Assembly: GCF_000801105.2 (NCBI RefSeq)
Contig: NC_079513.1
Span: 20,490,273 to 20,554,272 of the forward strand
Length of the DNA: 64,000 nucleotides
Reading direction: 5' to 3'
From: Raphanus sativus
Lineage: Eukaryota > Streptophyta > Magnoliopsida > Brassicales > Brassicaceae
Part shown: in pieces, positions 24,118 through 35,928 of the stretch
Position numbering within the stretch: position 1 is the stretch's first letter
Layout of the letters: every line of letters starts with the position of its first letter
The notes under the pieces: model-generated
Database searches by the model: none
What the model was told of the DNA's origin: nothing
Seen by the model: the letters and a program-made list of their open reading frames with translations, nothing else
Position numbers and translations under genes: made by a program

Positions 24118-24726
24118 TCTTATTAAAACAGAAACATTATATTGGACCTAACATTTATTTTGTAAGTTTTTAAATTAAATATACCTTTATACTTTATAGT
24201 TAAACCTATATTATATCACTAATGTTACTTTCTTTATACTACTATCCATGTTTCCAAACAATATACTTATTTCTTTATCCTATTATCAATGTTTCCAAAC
24301 AATATATTTTTTATACTACTATCAATGTTTCCAGACAATACAATAATTAATCTTAGTTATTTTATATCTATCATTTTCTCTTTAAAATTTTGTAGAAACG
24401 TCATAATTTCATAAATTGCAAAATAATGAAAAATTGGATTATAAGATTACATATCGGTCATCCATCAGTCATCCATCAGTTCAATCCGTTAGTCTCGAGG
24501 TTTAGTGATTTTTTTAATATGAATATTTTAAAAATCAAAATTGAATTGTCAGATCTCCGGATTAACGGATATAATCACAATCGGGTTAAATTTAAAAATA
24601 TTGATTTAAATGCAAAAATATTTTAAATACACACTTTTTAAAAATTACCAAAATATTTGTTAAGTTATTAGTGAAATTTTTTATCGTAAAATATTCTGCG
24701 CTTCCAAAGCGCGGGTCAAAATCTAA
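24118..24726 (+). mobile_element. Second non-autonomous Helitron, 609 bp
   Basis: Begins TCTTATTAAAACAGAAACAT after A (24117) and ends with hairpin TGCGCTTCCAAAGCGCG, TCAAAAT spacer and CTAA (24723-24726), followed by T. It lies two bases downstream of the previous Helitron and shares the GCGCGGGTCAAAATCTA 3' terminal sequence. Three near copies of a CTATCAATGTTTCCAAACAA-type motif occur within 24240-24340. Confidence 0.83.
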
Positions 24727-25864
24727 TGCCCTTTATTCAAGAAAGATGTATGTTTAAATTTATACCCATTAAGAAAACTTATAAAATTTAGTTACCAATG
24801 TATTATTTTTTATATTTAGCTGTTGTCTACTACTTTTAACCAATAAAAGTTTAATAAACCTAATTATATTTTTAAAGTTTACAATATATCATTAATTAAT
24901 ACATTGAAAATATAAAAAAAAAAATTTTTTTCTCTAAAACATAGATTATGCAATTTACAATGTTTTTTTTTTGCTTGGAAAAAATTGTAAATGTTACAAC
25001 CTCCCACATATTAAAACTCCATATTAAACTACATGCAAAAATATTAATAGAACAGTTACAACAAAAATATTAATAGAACGAATATTCAAATAACATCTCA
25101 AATAGAGAATGCAGTGAGCTGAGTTGCATAAAAATGTTTGAGAGTGTTATGAAAAGTTTTGCAATGGAAAGCACAAAGCTAGTACATAGTGTATTATGAC
25201 ATCTTAAACATGAACTAGTATTTACTATTTAGAGATGAAGAACTTTAGAAACATGTAAGAAGTAGGGATGGGGACTGGGGACTTGATTAAATGTTCACAC
25301 GTTCATTAATGTTAAAACATGTATTGCAGACTTAAGTGCATTGTGCTTCAACAATGAGTTGCTAATAAAGTTCATAATATCTAAATTCACTTTTTTTACT
25401 TTGGGGTATTCCAAACTCATAAGAAAGATCTAGATTAATCTTTAAAGAATCGGATCTTCACTCCGGGTATTCAAATGAACCGTAAGATAAATTTATATCC
25501 GTGTGGCCAAAAGGTAAAGTGTAGTGGGGTACCTTTGAACTCTGGTTGCTTAGCAATCTCAAAGTTCGTCTATCACCAGACCATCACCTCGTGGTTAAAT
25601 CACACATTGATTTTGGATAAGTCGTAAAAATTGTGTTCTTGTTTCAATTCATCTGTACGAGTGCAATGAGTTCGTGAGATTAAGCTATCAATTTCCTGTT
25701 ATTTGAGATGGATTTTGACGCTCAAATCTCTACATGGAGGAAAACTTGTTTATGTTACAACACTGACAACAATATTATCATCTAATTAGCTTGAAATTAA
25801 AAAAAAAAATCCATTTAACGACATAAATAGAGTAAAAGTTGTAACTTCTTAAACAAACGATTTA
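24727..25864. other. Intergenic downstream of HIPP gene
   Basis: AT-rich sequence without a supported gene or element. The first 200-300 bases below 25865 would hold the 3' UTR of the HIPP gene. Confidence 0.55.
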
Positions 25865-27770
25865 CTACATCATGGTACAAGCGTTGGGGTTCTCATCACT
25901 GAATATCTGTGGTGGATAAGCAAACATCTCCACAGGATACCTCGGTGGCTGGTATTGATACTCATTCTTCTTTAAATCCACCACTTTGTCACCTTCCCCC
26001 GCTGCAGCACCCCCATCTCCGGCCGCCGATTTGGCCACTCCACCACCGTCTTCTTTTGCCTCTTTTTTTTCTTTGGGTTGTTCCTCTTCCTTTTTCTTCT
26101 CGTCTTTGTCTTTTGTTTCTTTTTCTTTCTCCGGTGGTTTTGGGGACGGATCTTGCTTGACAACCGCAGCATGCTTCCCGATTTTCTTGTTAACGTACTC
26201 AACTAGCTTTTCCGGTGTAAAAACTCCTTTCACACTCACTTGTGATGCTTTAAAATCTGGTTCCACAGACTCCACTCCTGTATATGTAAAATGTTGTTGC
26301 TTTATTTTCTATAATACAAAATTCAAGGAATTTTAATAATTTGAAAAAGTCGAACTTCCAAATTGCACTACAAAATGTCGAATGCCCAAAACTAATTTCA
26401 ATTCGTAGCCACCAATGTAATTCTTTGGCCCTTATAACTAGATTAGTCGATGGCATTCCTGTACATATCCAAACTTTCTAGAAACAACAATTTGTACAAC
26501 TTTTAGTTAGCATCTACACATATGTACTGGAATTTTAGATAACTAAAATTCGCATACGAGGAATGTATATATATACTAACTAACTAAAAATAGTGTTTAG
26601 AACTTTGAGATCCCTGGGAAATATAATAGGTGAAGTAAATACAAAGCACTTGACTTAAGTTGACTCGATTCAAATCCAACACAATTTCATGTAACCTTGA
26701 AATACTAAAAGAAACAAAAAAAAAATAGTAATGAGGAAAGTTTTGTCGGTATATATGATTACAATAACAAATAATCTGGTGAATGAGTTTCTTCTCTAAA
26801 AAAAAATACTCTAAAAGGTCGAAATGCATGGTCTTGTATATTGCTGTTTTTTAAAGGGCCTACATAGTAGTAGTACACACCATTTTAAGATGGAATCAAC
26901 TTACGACATACATAAGAGTCCAAAACATAATGTGCTAATTAAGCGCAGGCAGAGATAAAACTTCGATTTAATAGGAGTCATACTCAGTTGAGAATAATAT
27001 AATAAAATTTTGAATAGTAAGATGAAAAAGAAAACAAACCTTTCATTCTCATGATTCTCTTTTGGATCTCCATGGCACATGCTTCACAATGCATGTGAAC
27101 TCTCAGTACCACTGTCACTACCTGCTTTTCTCAGTGCCCACAAATTAAAATTAATGTTAATTACACAAAACCAACTTACTTTTTTCAAATTACAAATCTA
27201 ATCCTCAAAAATCTGTACCTCTTCTTTTTTCTCTTGAGGTTTTGGTTTTTCCTCCTTTTTCTCAGGTTCATCTGAAACCGGTTTAGGCTCTGGGATAGGA
27301 GAAAGGAGGTCCACTGGACGGTGGCTCTTTCTTTGCAATCTCTGCAACACTTTTAGTGGATCTGCCTTCTCTCCTTTCACCACAACTTTACTAGTTTTAC
27401 AATCAGTTGTTACATCCTCCACTCCTAATCACATTTTAAATTGTCCCAAAATGAACTAAACCATTACACAAATGGATATGAAAAAGTGTGTTTAGTTGTA
27501 CCTTCAAAGCCTTTAAGACATCTATGAATCTTTTTAGCACAACCTTCACAATGCATAAAGATCTTAAGAACAATCTCTTGAGGCTCTTTCTTCTTCTCTT
27601 CTTCTTTCTTATCATCGGGTTTTTTCACTTGTGGTTCTTCAGCTTTTTTCTCCATTTTTTCTTCTGTTTTCTTCTTATCTTCCTGAAAATGGCAAAAAAG
27701 GAGAAATAAGTTTACGAATAGTGTTTGGCTTTGTGAATTTGAAAAAGTTTGAAATACAAACCTCTCCCAT
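25865..27770 (-). CDS. Heavy metal-associated isoprenylated plant protein (HIPP), two HMA domains
   Basis: Metallochaperone-like protein expected to bind metal ions through paired cysteines and to be anchored to membranes by a farnesyl group. Five coding exons: 27770-27762, 27682-27502, 27424-27219, 27121-27040 and 26277-25865, total 891 nt for 296 residues. After a Lys/Glu-rich start, HMA domain 1 carries MHCEGC at residues 46-51 and HMA domain 2 carries MHCEAC at 142-147. A long Lys/Glu/Pro linker follows (about 205-250), then a Tyr/Pro-rich tail. The C-terminus ASN-rich NPNACTMM ends in a CaaX box (CTMM, 293-296), so C293 should be prenylated and methionine favours farnesyltransferase. Intron 4 is 762 bp. 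The match to the Arabidopsis At5g50740 type is from memory; the Arabidopsis protein ends CTII, which would favour geranylgeranylation, so lipid choice may differ. Confidence 0.93.
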
Positions 27771-27975
27771 TGATTTTAGTGTCAGTGTTGACTGTTGAGA
27801 CGTGAGAGAGTTTTTTTACTGGCTCACTTATTTAAGTTTTTTTCTTTTTCTTTCTACGGACTTGAGAGAGATCTGGTGTTTAGTGGCTCACTTTCTTTTC
27901 TATCTTTTTCTTTTTCCCACAAGTACATAGAATTTATTAGTATATTTCCCATCAACTATTCATAGATCATGTAGA

Positions 27976-28506
27976 CAGTGCCGTGCGAAGGTCTATTGAG
28001 ACCTAAGGCGAGTTTCAAAATCGGGGCCTTTAACATTGTTAATATAGTTGAAAAAAATAAAATATTGTAAACAAAGTTAGTCTAATAGATTGTATCACCA
28101 AAAACTGAATAAAAAAAAGAGATGGTGCCAACTAAAGAAAATGTGATAATGAGCAATATCAGTCATTGATAAAAAAAAATTTAAAGATTGTTTGATGAAG
28201 AACTAGTGTGTGGATGTAATGTAATTAAAATGATATTTATTAATCCAGAAAACTTAATCCCTTCTGGTCCGAGATTTAAATGTTTTCGTATCGGTCTACA
28301 ATCTAATTTCTTTTCGTAGAAACTTTTATTCAAAAGTAAAATAAAACCCAAAAGAATAAACATCAACATGGAAAACAAGTTCTCGGAAATAGAACAAAAA
28401 ATAATTTGTTACCACATGCTCTCGCATTTTAGGGGCCCTTAAATTGAATATATAGATAGGGGCCTGTGTCGAATGCCTTTCTAAACATACAGTATGCACG
28501 GCTCTG
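27976..28506. mobile_element. Non-autonomous hAT element, 531 bp
   Basis: Exact 8-bp target duplication CATGTAGA (27968-27975 and 28507-28514). Terminal inverted repeats: left CAGTGCCGTGCG, right (reverse-complemented) CAGAGCCGTGCA. No transposase frame. It lies about 200 bp upstream of the HIPP start codon and may form part of that promoter. Confidence 0.9.
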
Positions 28507-28531
28507 CATGTAGATCTTTTAAAAACTGTTT

Positions 28532-29368
28532 TTTTTTTCACAAATTGAAATTTATATATATAAAACGGGCCAAGCCCAATTACATGATTGCAACCCAAAC
28601 ACCCGGCCCAAACAACATGTAAATCAAAAACAAACAAACCAACACCGGTTTACTTCCAAACCTAATAAACCAGACTTTACTCGGACCAAACCAACACCGA
28701 CACTTCCGAGACACGTGTCTTGCATCCGCCGCCCGAAGTAGCCACACGTCACACCCGCGACGAATCGACCGCCACCGTTCTGCATCACCGATGCACGCCA
28801 CGGCCGGAACCCTCGATTCATCGGAGCCGCCTGGTTTTCATTCCAGAGCACGGCGGAGTCTGTCCCGTCACCTTCGTGGTCCTCGTCTTACTCCTGCCAT
28901 GGAAAGCTTCATCGGGTCTAACCCTAGAGCTTCATCCACCGCCATCGTAATTAAACTCAACCGCTTCATCTTCTTGACCACCGCTTCCTTGAACCGAGAG
29001 CATCAACCAGATACCAAGAGCTCCTCGTGAAGCCAAACCCCTACCAACCAACCGGATCGACAACTAATCAAAACATCTAAAACCTTAACTGAACCGTCGC
29101 CTATAGAGTCTGGACGACGCGGAGACTAGAGCCAAACGCCCACCATTGACGGAAAGATGCAGCGCCGGCGAGTAAAACCGAACGCCCACCGTGAAGGAGG
29201 TGCGACGCCGGAAGCAGAACGGTCTTCTCTTACATAGACTCGGAAACAAAATGGGCTAAGCATGACTGATGGGACCGGACCAACGGTGGCTATGGAAGCC
29301 CACACCGTCGGCCGGATCGGAAAGGGTCACCGGATCTCTCTCTCTCTCCACAGGGATCACAAGACTGA
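28532..29368 (-). mobile_element. Non-LTR retrotransposon copy (LINE-type or SINE-like), minus strand
   Basis: Flanked by a 15-bp duplication TTTTAAAAACTGTTT (28517-28531 and 29369-29383). Its left edge is a poly(T) run, the poly(A) tail of a minus-strand insertion. The minus-strand 3' end reads GGGCTTGGCCCGTTTTATAT then AAATTTCAATTTGTG(A)n, similar to plant L1 3' ends. Clearly GC-richer than its surroundings. No reverse transcriptase frame is present in 837 bp, so it is truncated or non-autonomous. Confidence 0.8.
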
Positions 29369-29383
29369 TTTTAAAAACTGTTT

Positions 29384-31784
29384 CTTCTCAGTCTTTTGTT
29401 TTTTCCTGAATTTGTTTCTTCTCAGTGTTTTTGGCTCTTTTGTATATTGGACATCTTCAGTACTCTCTAATGTAGTGTTTCCAAAATTCGAATACAGTTT
29501 TAGACCTTATTTACCATAACTCAAACCTAATCAATTGAAGTAATTACTCGACTTGATTGTCAAAATATTAAGTCTTCTAAAACACAATTTCGTTAGGGCA
29601 TGTTTATTGCAGGAGTTTTAGGGTGAGATTTTTAACATAATATAAGAATCTCACTCTAAAACCCCTACAATAAACATGACATTATTATTCGACAAACCCT
29701 ACATATTTAGCACATATACTTATATTTTATAAAAATATCATTTTGACTTTTTAATATAAAAATTACTCTATTTGATTTTTTATCCAGGCATTCTTTAAAA
29801 CCTCTAAAACATTAGATTTATGCCAAATTTTAATATCTATCAGAGTAAATATTTACTCTTAATTCAGTTTTTACTTTCATTTCTATTTTCTTGCCAATCA
29901 ATTGAAAATGTTTCCTACCAATTTACTCTAAAAATATAAGTAACCAGAGTAAATTATTTATTCACTTTAAAGAATTGAAAATTTACTCCAATTTTTTAAT
30001 TATTTTCTTTCTTTTCCACTTTAATATTTTTTCACCATTTTATTATGTCATTGACCAATCACATTCTTAGAGTATAATTGATGCATCTTACTGTAACTGA
30101 GTGTAATCAAAGTGCACAAACTGGATGAAAATAAAATAAACAACCAGAGTAAATTGACAAAACAGAAATGAAAGAAATGAAAGAAAGAAAGAAAGAGAGA
30201 ATGAACAGGTAACAAGAGAGAAAAAATGAAGTTTTATATTTATTTTGACAAAAAATTTTTTTATCATTTTCAGCTGTATCCAGCTAAAAGTAGCTTAAAA
30301 TTATTTCAGGTATATTCAACTTGATTGGTAAAAATTGAATAAGACAGAGAGTAAAATAAATTTACTATAAAAATTTCACTTTAAAGTGTCTATCCAGTCA
30401 CATTCTTAATGAAATGGCATTATAAATTCAGGCAATGAGTCTATTTCTTATAAAAATATCTATAATCATTCAATACTATTAATCTTTAATAATTCAAATT
30501 ATTTTGATTTTTATTACATTATTTTTCTTTTTAAATAGGTTATTATCATTTTACTCTCAACTAAAATTTTATTATATATTCAAATAAATATTCATCTTAG
30601 TAATAAATTCATTATTAATAATTTTATACAATGTTTCAAAGATAAATATATGTTGTTTACCAAAATTAGTCACTAAACAAGATATCTACTTCCCTAAGCT
30701 TGCATTATGTATATAGAAGACCATCTTAATATCATAAGATCAATAGAATCCACTTAAACCAACACCAAACATAAAAATCTAATGCTACAACTTTGGTTAT
30801 CTTGCAACTCATTACTGATTATACCATGAAGTATGATTGTATACAGCATCATGAAATGGTAAAACTCAAATTTTGTGATCATTTCGAGTACTGATCCTCT
30901 CTAGTATACAAAAAGTTACTATTAATCCTCTATAACACAAATAAAGACTACACATGAAGGTAACATTTGAGGTAACATGGATGTCTAGAAGAGGAAGAGA
31001 GAGATACCATATAGAAATGTTTATACAAAATCAAAGTTTCATAATAGGTAAGGAAACAGATGATACTTTTGAAGGAATTCCAACTGAAAATCAAATAGAG
31101 ATAGTCTAATCATCGATTAAAGGTAATATAATCATTTTTACCATTTCGAAATAAAGTAATGATGTAAAACAAGTTGAAAATCATGATTGATTCGAGCTTT
31201 GATTTTGAAAGTAGGTGGTTACAGATTTTACTGAAATGATAAATATATTTTGATTACATAGTTAACCAAATTAATTATGTTAAGTTTCTTTCATATGCAC
31301 TACTACTATATACTAGAAATCATAATATTATAATCAATATCATTTAGGAGCAAAATATTATTATTTCACATTATGACTATTATGCACAGTAGTGTGAATC
31401 TTCTTAACTCCACACTCGCTTAGATTCATAATTCTCTGATTGCCACCACTAGTGGAGCTTTCAAACATGCTCTTTCAATCGATACATTTTTCCATCTTCT
31501 AATGGCTGATAAGCTAATTTTAGGAGGTTCAAAATATTTATTTACTAATCTTTTAACTATTACATGATTTCTATGTCTTTATTTCCAGTCACATGTTATC
31601 ATAAATGACTTTTATCAATCTTTAAATTACTCCAATCTGAAATTGTTTAAAAATGAATTTAAAAAAAATTGAAAAATAAATGTGATTTGACTACAATGTC
31701 CAAATACTTTTTAGAATATATATTTTTGTCAAACTTTTAAAAATATTTGAACATACACTTTCTGACATCAACATACATTATTGT
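29384..31784. other. Intergenic, AT-rich
   Basis: No gene supported. It contains a small foldback MITE (29599-29678), a (GAAA)n-like purine tract at about 30170-30210, and otherwise unstructured AT-rich DNA. Confidence 0.6.
29599..29678. repeat. Short foldback MITE-like hairpin
   Basis: CATGTTTATTG at the left pairs with CAATAAACATG at the right. GTTTTAGGGTGAGATT pairs with AATCTCACTCTAAAAC, leaving a loop of about 14 bases (AACATAATAT core). The near-palindrome is about 80 bp. It resembles tiny MITE relics; superfamily not determined. Confidence 0.7.
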
Positions 31785-32519
31785 CAGGCCTGACTTAAAG
31801 CATGCATGGAGCACAAATTGTGCTGAATAACTTGTCTTTCAAAAGTTTTAATTATATTTATTGTAAATATAAAAATTAGGACTCTAAATTGTAGTCGATG
31901 GCGGTTGTATTAGGGTTTGTTTGTTTTTGTTTTTTGTTTCTGTTGTTTTCGTTTTGTTGGATCTATGTGTGGTTTGGGTGATGTTGGCGTAGTCGGAGGA
32001 GTTTCAAAGCTATCTGATGGTAAGTGATGATGTTTCACGCGAAGCCTTTTTCTTAGTGATTGTGATAAACGGTTGCGGATGAGATCTCGAGTACTCGATT
32101 GATGCTCTCCGACAAGGAAATCACCGGAGTTGAAGACGTTTGCGGTGAAAAAGGTGTGGAGATGTGAGTTTCGGGGAGCCCCGGTGAATTGCCGGTTGGT
32201 TATCCGGCGGTGGCTCGAATCGAGGAGATGGTGAGGGACCAAAGCGGCTGTCGAGGAGGCAGAGTTTGGATGCCCTAGGGTTTCCGATTGTGGGCTTTCG
32301 GGCCTTTTGTTTATGTTTTTCTTTGTGGCCCAGTTTCGTATTTGGACCTTGTTTTACTTTGCTTCTTTGTTGTTTGTAGTTCTGGACTCGGCCCATTATT
32401 TTAATATAATATTGACGGAAAAAAAACAAATTAGGACCTTAGTTTTTATTGTAAAAATGAAAGAAAGAAAAAAGACCTTGTGCAAATGCACTCATAGCAC
32501 GTGCTAAGAGCCGGCACTG
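31785..32519. mobile_element. Small hAT element interrupted by a LINE
   Basis: Exact 8-bp duplication ATTATTGT (31777-31784 and 32520-32527). The left end starts CAGGCCTGACTT and the right end, reverse-complemented, CAGTGCCGGCTC. Removing the nested retroelement and its target duplication leaves only about 180 bp, so this was a hAT MITE. Confidence 0.85.
31883..32427 (+). mobile_element. 5'-truncated LINE-like element nested in hAT
   Basis: Flanked by AAATTAGGAC (31873-31882 and 32428-32437). It ends with GGACTCGGCCCATTATTTTA, TAATATTGACGG and an A-run, an L1-type 3' end on the plus strand. It contains GC-rich sequence with CGG-rich motifs but no intact frame. Insertion into a hAT MITE sets the order of events. 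Confidence 0.8.
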
Positions 32520-33083
32520 ATTATTGTATATTGTATTTTAGAATATTACATAAATATAGCTACGGTTGTGGATAGATATAGCAAACATGGATCACTACAA
32601 GAAAACATCGGTATTCTGAGGGACATACCGAGGGAAAATGAGTTCCTCGGAATTTTCTGACGAAAAATCGAGGAAATACCGAGGAAACCAAGAAATGTGG
32701 TTTCCTCGGTATTTCCTCGAAAAATTTCGAGGAAATTGCGAGGAAGACACATTTCCTCGAAAAATTTCGAGGAAATTGCGAGGAAGACACATTTCCTCTG
32801 TATTTTTCGAGGGAATACCGAGGGACAATAGGGTTTCCTCGAAATTTCCTCGGAATGTCCCTTCACGGTTGAGGGGTTTGATTTAAAACCCCTTGTTCGT
32901 CGAAATACCCTCGAAATATTTCGAGGAAATTTCGACGAAACAAATGATTTTCGGTATTTCCTCGAAATTCCCTCACAATATTCCGAGGGAATTTCGAGGA
33001 ATAAGGGGTTTTAAACCGAAAACAACGTTTTGCGGATTGAATAACATGTATATAACCTTCATTAAGTGTCTTAGGCAGATTAT

Positions 33084-33683
33084 GAAGTCAAACTTTAGGG
33101 TTTTAAACCGAAAATAATGTTTTGCGGATTGAACGGAAACCACACAACATAAGAGAAACACTTATACATTTTAATAAACGTTAAAGGGAATACTTACAAT
33201 TATTTTTGTAATTGTGTTATTTCATTGTTTATGATCATCTATACAAAAAAACCTCATTAGTATGAATTACATTTGTATAATAAATGACATAGAAGAAAAA
33301 AATCGATGTTTTCAAAACCCCAAACCCTGTTTCCTCGAAATTTCCTCACAATATTGGGAGGAAATTTCGAGGAACCAGCTTTCAAACCCTGTTTCCTCGA
33401 AATTTCCTCACAATATTGTGAGGAAATTTCGAGGAAACAGAGTTTGAGGTTTTGAAAACATCGATTTTTTTCCTCTATGTCATTTCTTATACAAATGTAA
33501 TTCATACTAATGAGGTTTCTTTGTATAGATGATCATAAACAATGAAATAATACAATTACAAAAATAATCGTAATTATTTCCTTTAACGTTTATTAAAATG
33601 TATAAGTGTTTCTCTTATGTTGTGTGGTTTCCGTTCAATCCGCAAAACATTATTTTCGGTTTAAAACCCTTAAGTTTGACGTC
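33084..33683. repeat. 600-bp near-perfect inverted repeat in CACTA element
   Basis: Arms of nearly 300 bp converge on about 33380. The left arm runs from GTCAAACTTTAGGG through GATTGAACGGAAACC and TATGAATTACATTTG to a palindromic TTTCCTCACAATATTG block. The right arm repeats all of this in reverse order and ends at CTTAAGTTTGACGTC. The two arms even encode the same chance peptide on opposite strands (MNYICI...NDIEEKNRCFQN). A further direct partial copy of the left arm follows at about 33725-33990. Transcription through it would give a long hairpin RNA. Confidence 0.9.
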
Positions 33684-34139
33684 ATTTTTGTAATTGTGTT
33701 ATTTCATTATTTTCATTTTTGTGGGAATACTTACAATTATTTTTGTAGTTGTGTTATTTCATTGTTTATGATCATCTATACAAAGAAAACTCATTAGTAT
33801 GAATTACATTTGTATAAGAAATGACATAGAGGAAAAAAATCGATGTTTTCAAAACCCCAAACCATGTTTCCTCGAAATTTCCTCACAATATTGTGAGGAA
33901 ATTTCGAGGAACCTGCTTTCAAATCCTGTTTCCTCGAAATTTCCTCACAATATTGTGAGGAAATTTCGAGGAACCTGCTTTCCTCGGAATATTTTTCATT
34001 AACCCGGCAACCCTAGCTGCCAAACGTTTCGCGAAAATTAGATTAGAAGATTTCGAGGAAATTTCGAGGAACCTTATTAAATTTTGTGAGGAAATTCCGA
34101 CGGACAGGGTCCGTCGGACGTCTCATAAATTAGGTTTTA

Positions 34140-34285
34140 CGTTCTTCTCTTCCCCATTTCTCTCTGCCTCTCCTCTCTTCCTCTCTTCTCTTGCACGGCC
34201 TCCTTCCTCTCCTCTCTTCCTCTGCGCGGCAAATCTCCTCTCTTCCTCTCCTCTCTTCCTCTCCTCTCTTCCTATCATGTAAGTT
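34140..34285 (+). other. Pyrimidine-rich TCTTCCTCTCC repeats, leader-like
   Basis: Tandem imperfect TCCTCTCTTCC repeats ending in TATCATGTAAGTTCAT, which resembles a splice donor (AT|GTAAGT). This could be the promoter leader and first exon of the lost CACTA gene, with the AT-rich array as intron. Function is inferred. Confidence 0.4.
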
Positions 34286-34439
34286 CATCTCTCTTCTCTT
34301 TCTCTATTCATAGATCGATTCTTTGGATGTTAGATCTCGAAATTTAGGTTGTTAGGAAGGAAATTCTAGAATTGAATGGATAGCTTAGGATTTTCAAGTT
34401 TGGATTGTTGTTTGGATTGTTGTTATATATTTTTTTTAG

Positions 34440-35050
34440 TTTTTTTGTGTTTTGGGTAAAATTCAAAACGTTTTTCATGTTTTAAAACGTTTTTTGATTT
34501 TTTAAAATTTTTTAAAAATGTGTATATGATTTTTTAAAACGTTTTTTGTTTTTTTAAAACGTTTTTTATTTTTAAAATGTGTATATGATTTTTAAAACGT
34601 TTTTGATTTTCTAAAACGTTTTTTGATTTTTTAAAACTATTTTTTATATATTAAAACTATTTTTGTACTTATTAAACTATTTTATATATATTAAAACTAT
34701 TTTTTATATATTAAAACTATTTTTATATATTAAAACTATTTTGTAATTATTAAACTATTTTATATATATTAAAACTTTTTTTGTAATTATGAAATTGTTG
34801 TTTTATTTTTTTTTTCGATTTATTTTGTGTTTTGGTTAAAATTCAAAACGTTTTTGTGTTTTAAAACATTTTTGATTTTTAAAAATGTGTATATGATTTT
34901 TTAAAACGTTTTTTGTAATTACTTAACTATTTTTTATATATTTAAACTCTTTTTTATATATTTAAATTATTTTTGTAATTATTAAACTATTTTATATATA
35001 TTAAAACGTTTTTTTTAAGTTTACAGTAATAATAAAAAGTTTTTTATAAA
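34440..35050. repeat. AT-rich array of TTAAAACTATTTT / TTAAAACGTTTTT units
   Basis: Dozens of short imperfect units such as TTTTTAAAACGTTTTTTG and TATATATTAAAACTATTTT in one orientation. The array lies in the right half of the CACTA element and resembles the sequence near 7.8-8.1 kb. Confidence 0.75.
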
Positions 35051-35928
35051 TTTTAAAAATATTTAAAAACCTTTTTCTATATTTATAAACGATTTGTAAT
35101 TTTTTATAAATATAAATATATATATATATGTATAAATCATGTATACTAAAAACTATATATAGTAATTATTAAACTATTTTTATATATTTATATTTTTTGA
35201 TTAAAAACTATTTTGGATTTTTAAAATTTTTATTTATTAAAACTAATTTTTAATATATTTTAATTTGTACAATTTTGAATAATATTATCTAATATATTTT
35301 CAATTTCAATTTTTATTTTATATTTTATATTTTCGAATTTCATAAAAAAAATTAATATTTTTTTTTTATTTTTTTTTTGAAAATTCCGAGGAAAGGGTTC
35401 CCTCAGAATATTTCGACGACCACGTCCGTAGAAAAATTTTGAGGACTTTTGTGGCGAACTCTCGTCCTCACAGTTTCCTCGGAATTACTGTTCCTCGAAA
35501 TTCCATCAGAAAATTTTGAGGAAATTTCGAGGAAAAATGAAATTTCGAGGAGTTTTTTTCGAGGACCTTTTTCCTCGGTATGTCGTCGGAATACGGTTAT
35601 TCCGACGACATACTGAGGAAAAAGTCCCTCAATATCTGCGTGTTTTCTTGTAGTGGATCTGGACCGCGTGGCAGGCCCAATAAAACTTGGAACAGGCGGG
35701 TTTGGTTAGGACTCATGCATAATCTAAGCCCAAACGTTAGCGGGCCTCCCGGGATAAACTTGTGTGGGATTGGATTTTCTCAGGATGGGCATTGGCGGAT
35801 TTGTGGGAGCGCGCGAAAGTCCACAACATTTCTTCACTCTTGGTATTTTCATCTAAACACCACACAAAGTAGAGAGACAATGGCTTCTTCTCGATGGTTG
35901 TTGATTCTCATCCTCCATTCCACTTTAT

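Larger units (their letters stand above)
32593..35655. mobile_element. Non-autonomous CACTA (En/Spm-type) element, 3,063 bp
   Basis: Perfect 15-base termini: left CACTACAAGAAAACA, right ends TGTTTTCTTGTAGTG. Flanked by the 3-bp duplication GAT (32590-32592 and 35656-35658), all diagnostic for CACTA. Subterminal regions are packed with inverted TTTCCTCGAAATTTCCTC / GAGGAAATTTCGAGGAA motifs, the probable transposase-binding repeats. Inside are a 600-bp inverted repeat, a pyrimidine-rich leader-like stretch and an AT-rich array. No transposase (TNPD-type) frame is present. Confidence 0.92.

Noticed and set aside
25909..26336. Plus-strand Ser/Pro-rich frames opposite the HIPP gene
   Set aside because: Shadows of the Lys/Glu-rich linker on the opposite strand.
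28791..29030. GC-rich open frames at 28.7-29.3 kb as genes
   Set aside because: They fall inside a retroelement copy with a poly(A) tail and 15-bp target duplication.
32546..33505. Several overlapping frames with repeated EISSQY / FPRNF peptides
   Set aside because: Produced by the CCTCGAAATTTCC motifs and the inverted repeat in the CACTA element; no real protein family.
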